From UBA11524 sp964464815 (GTDB lineage Bacteria; Bacillota; Clostridia; Christensenellales; Aristaeellaceae): a stretch of DNA of 64,000 nucleotides. A model generated the notes under the pieces. The model was not told where the DNA came from, did not search any database, and worked only from the letters and a program-made list of their open reading frames with translations. A program made the translations under genes and the position numbers. Numbering within the stretch: position 1 is the first letter of the stretch; each line of letters starts with the position of its first letter. The stretch covers positions 1-64,000 of the forward strand of contig CAYXHF010000005.1 of the NCBI GenBank assembly GCA_964464815.1. The letters run 5' to 3'. Below are positions 60,370-64,000 of this stretch, piece after piece.

Positions 60370-61066
60370 GCGTGCGCACCACGTGGGAGGCAATCAGCAA
60401 TCCCATCGCACCCGGCACAAACACCATGCTGCCGGGCACATCCTTGCGCAGGCCATTTTCCTGCGCAATGGGCTGCACCGGACGATGCGGCAATTCGACA
60501 GAATAGGCAACGGTCATGTGCCGGATGCCTTTTTTCTTGCACGAAACGCGCATTGCCCGTGCCAGCGGACAGACGCTGGTCTTGGTAATATCCGCAATGC
60601 GCAAGCAGGACGGATCCAGCTTATTCCCTGCGCCCATGGCGCTGATGAAGGGAATACCGCCATCCTCACAGCGCTTGGCCAGTTCCAGCTTGGCGGCAAT
60701 GGTGTCCACCGCGTCCACCACAAAGTCGTACACGGATAAATCCACCTCATCTGCCGTTTCGGGCAGATAGAACATCTTCCGCGCCGTCACCTGCACCTCA
60801 GGGGCAATATCGCGCAGGCGCTCGGCCATCACGTCCACCTTATCGCGCCCTACCGTGGAATGCAGGGCAATCACCTGACGGTTGATGTTGCTTTCGCTCA
60901 CGTCGTCGCGGTCAAACAGGTCAATGGCGCGAATGCCACTGCGCACCAGCGCTTCACAGACATATCCGCCTACGCCACCCACGCCAAAGACTGCCACGCG
61001 CGCCTGATGCACGCGGTCAAACCCTTCCTGACCAATCAATGAAATCGTTCGGCTGAATTGCTCCAT
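60332..61066 (-). CDS. tcdA: tRNA threonylcarbamoyladenosine dehydratase (TcdA/YgdL, ThiF fold)
   Basis: The 244-residue E1-like enzyme has the adenylation fold: VAVFGVGGVGGYVCEALVRSGI, then LFDRDDVSESNINRQVIA, and VVDAVDTIAAKLEL. SVCPLARAMRVSCKKKGI is typical of TcdA, which cyclises t6A in tRNA to ct6A. The ATG at 61066 follows a GGGAG site. It sits 7 bases after comF on the same strand and runs into the convergent Rrf2 gene. Confidence 0.92.
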   Translation of the reverse strand: MEQFSRTISLIGQEGFDRVHQARVAVFGVGGVGGYVCEALVRSGIRAIDLFDRDDVSESNINRQVIALHSTVGRDKVDVMAERLRDIAPEVQVTARKMFYLPETADEVDLSVYDFVVDAVDTIAAKLELAKRCEDGGIPFISAMGAGNKLDPSCLRIADITKTSVCPLARAMRVSCKKKGIRHMTVAYSVELPHRPVQPIAQENGLRKDVPGSMVFVPGAMGLLIASHVVRTLMAGHDAAHPAT

Positions 61067-61073
61067 ATACTTT

Positions 61074-61793
61074 CTACTCCCTTTTATGTTCACCCGACAG
61101 CATGGCTTCTGTCACCCTTGGGCCACCATCCGCGGCACGGTCAACCGTGTGTGTGGCGGTCATGATGATGATTTCCTTCGCGCCACCGTCCCAAAGCGCC
61201 TTTTGGCATGCCTCCGCCGTTGCGCCCGTGGTGTACACGTCGTCCACCAGCAGCACCGGGAAGGTCACTGCCTCACATGCCACAAACGCGCCCAGCAAGT
61301 TTCTGCGACGCTCCTGCGCACCCAACCGCTTCTGCACCGACGTTTCGCGAACACGGCGCATGAGTGGCCTGTATGGCAATCCAATCGCCCCTGCCACCTC
61401 CTGCGCCAGCAACGCGCCATGATCCATGCCGCGCTTCTGCCGGGCATGCGCCGTCATGGGAACGCTGGTCACGACCGTATCCGGCGGCAGGGAATCGCCC
61501 AGCTGCCGCGCCATGCCCTCTGCAAGGATTTGGGCACAAATGGCCTTCTGGCTGTGCTTCATCGTCAACACTAATCGCCGCGCCACCCCCTGATGCTTCC
61601 ATACGGCCTGTACGCCGGGTGCAAACGCAGTGTTCTCCAGCTCGTCTTCCTTCAGCAGCGCCCGGCACGCATGGCACAGCGCTCCTGCATCCGACAAGTG
61701 CCTGCAATACACGCACATCATCTCCTGCGGGTAGAGGATGTCCTCCATCGCCCGCAAAAGCCGTCCTCCAGCCTCCCGCAACGTCTGCATCAT
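61074..61793 (-). CDS. comF: ComF family phosphoribosyltransferase-like protein
   Basis: The 239-residue protein has a zinc-ribbon start (MMCVYCRHLSDAGALCHACRALL) and a PRTase domain with VLLVDDVYTTGATAEACQKAL. GMDHGALLAQEVAGAIGLPY and SVQKRLGAQERRRNLLGAF are further ComF hallmarks. It is linked to late steps of DNA uptake and complements comEC in this window. Its ATG overlaps the stop of a 23-codon upstream ORF as ATGA, implying coupled translation. Confidence 0.93.
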   Translation of the reverse strand: MMQTLREAGGRLLRAMEDILYPQEMMCVYCRHLSDAGALCHACRALLKEDELENTAFAPGVQAVWKHQGVARRLVLTMKHSQKAICAQILAEGMARQLGDSLPPDTVVTSVPMTAHARQKRGMDHGALLAQEVAGAIGLPYRPLMRRVRETSVQKRLGAQERRRNLLGAFVACEAVTFPVLLVDDVYTTGATAEACQKALWDGGAKEIIIMTATHTVDRAADGGPRVTEAMLSGEHKRE

Positions 61794-61861
61794 TGCTTGC
61801 CGACCGCCTTCTGGCGCAGCTTCAGCGCCTGATTGTCCTCCACCAGCAAGATTCGGTACAT
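61790..61861 (-). CDS. 23-residue leader or response-regulator remnant before comF
   Basis: AAAGGAGG lies eight bases before an ATG that opens MYRILLVEDNQALK and stops after 23 codons in a TGA overlapping the comF start. The first residues match beta-strand 1 and the acidic pair of a CheY-like receiver domain (ILLVEDN), but the domain ends there. It may be a receiver remnant now serving as a coupling leader for comF, or a real small peptide. Confidence 0.55.
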   Translation of the reverse strand: MYRILLVEDNQALKLRQKAVGKQ

Positions 61862-61888
61862 GCTCGCGCCTCCTTTGATTCTGCTCTT

Positions 61889-61949
61889 ATGATACACGTT
61901 TTCCAGCAAAAGCACAAGGGTTTACAAAACTTTCGCTTCATTGTATAAT
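61889..61949. promoter_or_regulatory. Divergent promoters between comF and the glycosyltransferases
   Basis: Plus strand: TTTACA (61921-61926) and TATAAT (61944-61949), 17-bp spacer, strong. Minus strand: TTGTGC (61912-61917) and TATCAT (61889-61894), 17-bp spacer, weaker. The two -35 boxes are back to back, three bases apart. Confidence 0.72.
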
Positions 61950-61991
61950 AAGGTTGGCATCATTTTTCTGGAAGGCAGGAGGGCTGAAGGC

Positions 61992-63500
61992 ATGCGATTT
62001 CTGCGCAGATGCAGCGATTATATCCGTATGCATGGGGCGAGCTATACCCTTCGCCGCGCCGGAGAAATCGCCGCCGCGCACCTGTTGCGCACGGACGACC
62101 GCGATTTTCGCCGCCACTGTGCCACACCTGCGGAGCTGGCTAGCCAGCGTGCCGCCCTGCCCGGTCAGGTGCTGCTGAGCATCCTTGTGCCGGTATACAA
62201 TACGCGTCCATCCTTCCTGCATGCGCTGTGCGATTCCTTCATCGCCCAAAGCTATCCCTACTGGGAGGCATGCCTGTACGACGGTGGCAGTACACGGGAG
62301 GACACGCGAACGTGCCTTGATGCGCTTTCCCAACAGGATAGCCGCATTCGCATCCAGCACAGCGCGGAAAACAGCGGCATTTCCGGCAACACGAACCACG
62401 CCGCCATGATGGCGCAGGGAGAATTTCTGCTCCTGTGTGACCATGACGACACCCTTGCACCCGATTGCCTATGGCGCATTGCCCGCGCCATTTGTCTTGA
62501 CAAGGCCGATGTGGTGTACACGGATGAGGACAAGCTGGTCTCCTCCGGCGCATACCACACTGACCCACACCGCAAGCCGGACTTTTGTCCAGACAACCTG
62601 CGCTCGGGCAATTACATCTGTCATCTTTCTGCCCTTCGCAAATCACTCTGGGACGCGCTTGGTGGCATGCGTCCCGCATTTGACGGATCGCAGGACCATG
62701 ATCTGATGCTCCGCGCCTGCGAAAAGGCGGAAACCATTGTCCACGTCCCGCATATTCTCTATCACTGGCGCACCTTCCGGCATTCAATGAGCCATCAGCA
62801 TTTGCAGGTCTGTCTGGATGCCGCCGCCCGTGCGTCGCAGGAGAGCATGGCGCGCATTGGCTTTCCCGGCACGTGCCGCGTGGAAGATGGTGTCCTGCGC
62901 CTTCGCTATCAGGTGGATGCGCATGTACAGGTTGCCGTGCTGACGCTGCCCGAAAACGCATCGGGCGAGGACGTGAACCGTCTGACCCGCGAAGCCGAAG
63001 CGGAATATCTGCTCTTTGTGTCGCAGGGCATTGACGCGCCCAGTCAGGCCGGGATTGCGGAAATGCTCATGTACGCCCAGCGCCCTGACGTATGCGCCGT
63101 GACGCCGCTGATTCAGGACAAGCGTGGCCGCGTGCTGCATGCGGGATATGACATTTCGCCCGAAGGCTGGGTGCTCAGCCGCAACCGCGGTTTGTCCGCG
63201 ATGATTGGCGGCTGGCATGGCATGAACCGCACCAGCTACAACATCAGCGCCGTATCTCCTGCCTGCTTCCTTGTCAGAAGAGATGCGCTGACTGCATTCC
63301 CTGCATCGGGCACTTTGCCAGCCTGCATGGTGCTTTGGTGCCTTGCGCAGGCACAGCACGGTTTGCACCATGTGTATACGCCCCATTGTCTTCTGACCGC
63401 GCCCGACTGTGATGCCTTCCGGCCATTTCAGGTGTCTGTGCCGCCCGATTGGCACGATCCCTGCCTGACCGGCGCCACCCGTTTTCACCCTTCCCATTAA
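61992..63500 (+). CDS. GT2 family glycosyltransferase (rhamnosyltransferase-like)
   Basis: The 502-residue protein has a leader region of about 60 residues, then LLSILVPVYNTRPSFLHALCDSFIAQSY, YDGGSTREDT, LLCDHDDTLAPDCL and VVYTDEDKL. These are hallmarks of the GT2 family found in rhamnan and O-antigen synthesis. The C-terminal part is Ala/Cys-rich and less conserved. The ATG at 61992 is nine bases after AGGAGG; the frame reaching 61941 starts before the predicted transcription start. A GT28-like gene follows after 12 bases, so this is the start of another glycan operon. Confidence 0.9.
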   Translation: MRFLRRCSDYIRMHGASYTLRRAGEIAAAHLLRTDDRDFRRHCATPAELASQRAALPGQVLLSILVPVYNTRPSFLHALCDSFIAQSYPYWEACLYDGGSTREDTRTCLDALSQQDSRIRIQHSAENSGISGNTNHAAMMAQGEFLLLCDHDDTLAPDCLWRIARAICLDKADVVYTDEDKLVSSGAYHTDPHRKPDFCPDNLRSGNYICHLSALRKSLWDALGGMRPAFDGSQDHDLMLRACEKAETIVHVPHILYHWRTFRHSMSHQHLQVCLDAAARASQESMARIGFPGTCRVEDGVLRLRYQVDAHVQVAVLTLPENASGEDVNRLTREAEAEYLLFVSQGIDAPSQAGIAEMLMYAQRPDVCAVTPLIQDKRGRVLHAGYDISPEGWVLSRNRGLSAMIGGWHGMNRTSYNISAVSPACFLVRRDALTAFPASGTLPACMVLWCLAQAQHGLHHVYTPHCLLTAPDCDAFRPFQVSVPPDWHDPCLTGATRFHPSH

Positions 63501-63512
63501 CAGGAGGAACGC

Positions 63513-64000
63513 ATGAAAATTACCATGATCGCCATTGGTTCAACTGGCGATGTACGACCGTATATGCTCCTTGGTCGGGAGCTGTGCAGCCGTGGACACG
63601 AGGTCACGGTTGCCGCCTTTCCCCCGTTTGAACAGATGATTACCGATGCCGGATTGTCCTTTTATCCGCTTTCGGGCGATATTGTGGATTTGATGGGGCG
63701 CCTTTTGCAGCCCGACGCCGTTGGCGTGAACTATCTGCGCGAATTGGAAAAGGGCATTCGCGATATTGCGCCGCTGCTGCTGGACGACCTGCTGCACAGT
63801 GCCGATGGCGCAGAAGCGCTTGTCTGCACCTTTTTCGGCAGCATATTCTATTCCATTGCCGAGAAGCACCACATTCCCTGCATCCAGACGCAGTATTTCC
63901 CCATGGATTCCTGCTCCGATATGCCGATTTCCTCCGCGCCCTTCCGCAAGCTGGGCAAATGGTGGAATGTGCTGAGCTATCGCATCGGGTATTTGCTGAT
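63513..64000 (+). CDS. GT28/UGT-like glycosyltransferase, cut by the window end
   Basis: The first 162 residues are visible: MKITMIAIGSTGDVRPYMLLG, then RELCSRGHEVTVAAF. This is the N-terminal acceptor domain opening of GT1/GT28 UDP-sugar transferases of the MurG-like and sterol/macrolide glucosyltransferase type. AGGAGG stands before the ATG. It is co-transcribed with the GT2 upstream. The donor-binding domain lies outside the window, so the substrate cannot be judged. Confidence 0.85.
   Translation, partial: MKITMIAIGSTGDVRPYMLLGRELCSRGHEVTVAAFPPFEQMITDAGLSFYPLSGDIVDLMGRLLQPDAVGVNYLRELEKGIRDIAPLLLDDLLHSADGAEALVCTFFGSIFYSIAEKHHIPCIQTQYFPMDSCSDMPISSAPFRKLGKWWNVLSYRIGYLL

Overview
The window looks like a chromosomal stretch from a GC-rich Bacillota, probably a gut- or rumen-type member of the Clostridia. 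This is inferred from strong AGGAGG ribosome binding sites, TTG and GTG starts, TTGACA/TATAAT promoters, CDP-glycerol (teichoic acid type) chemistry, Big_2 surface proteins, ECF sigma/anti-sigma pairs and an rsmG-ParB/Noc neighbourhood. Species cannot be named from the sequence alone. No rRNA, prophage, transposase or CRISPR array was seen.

Layout, left to right. (1) A tRNA cluster at 1-336 (Lys partial, Leu, Gly, Gly) ends in a terminator and is followed by about 560 bases with no convincing gene that carry a duplicated hairpin element. (2) Minus strand 999-5489 holds a ZIP metal transporter, a large nine-module Big_2 surface protein and a SpoU-type RNA methyltransferase. (3) Minus strand 5579-14598 is a six-gene surface polysaccharide operon: two Wzz-like chain-length proteins (one fused to a degenerate GGDEF domain), GT2, GT4, an O-antigen ligase/polymerase-like membrane protein and a GT2-CDP-glycerol phosphotransferase fusion. 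A terminator-like hairpin lies in its leader. (4) Minus strand 14890-22965 holds a GH31 glycosidase and a tightly overlapping housekeeping chain (membrane protein, RsuA-type pseudouridine synthase, RsmC-like methyltransferase, PatB-type C-S lyase, Nudix hydrolase, AsnS, small anchored protein). This chain diverges from a plus-strand radical SAM gene through two promoters that share one -35 box. (5) Plus strand 23115-35012 holds the radical SAM enzyme, a YkgJ-like protein coupled to a solitary DNA adenine methyltransferase, a tiny signal-peptide ORF with a secreted binding-protein-like gene, nicotinate salvage (pncA-pncB), an ECF sigma/anti-sigma pair and fucO. (6) 35125-41113 holds an AlbA/HATPase regulator with its own operator array, then a compact Tat locus: a Tat-exported FMN/FAD reductase, a divergent MerR regulator, and tatB-tatA-tatC. 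(7) 41182-42260 is a visibly AT-richer islet beside tRNA-Trp. It has a small HTH gene and a secreted protein behind a promoter whose spacer contains ten consecutive Gs. (8) 42669-56768 holds an MBL hydrolase-comEC-holA operon, a MacAB-like exporter operon with a second adaptor, serC-serA, an iron alcohol dehydrogenase, two YdcF proteins and rsmG. (9) 56918-64000 holds a Noc/ParB-like protein, a methyltransferase-like protein, XRE and Rrf2 regulators, a TcdA-like protein, comF behind a 23-codon response-regulator-like ORF, and two glycosyltransferases, the last cut by the window edge.

The most interesting points are regulatory: a candidate slippable poly-G promoter (41273-41301), a four-palindrome operator array with about 21-bp phasing (36499-36575), a MerR-type 19-bp-spacer promoter driving a Tat substrate next to its own exporter, a dyad centred on a -35 box shared by two divergent promoters (23025-23077), a leader terminator before the polysaccharide operon, and the Wzz-GGDEF fusion inside that operon.
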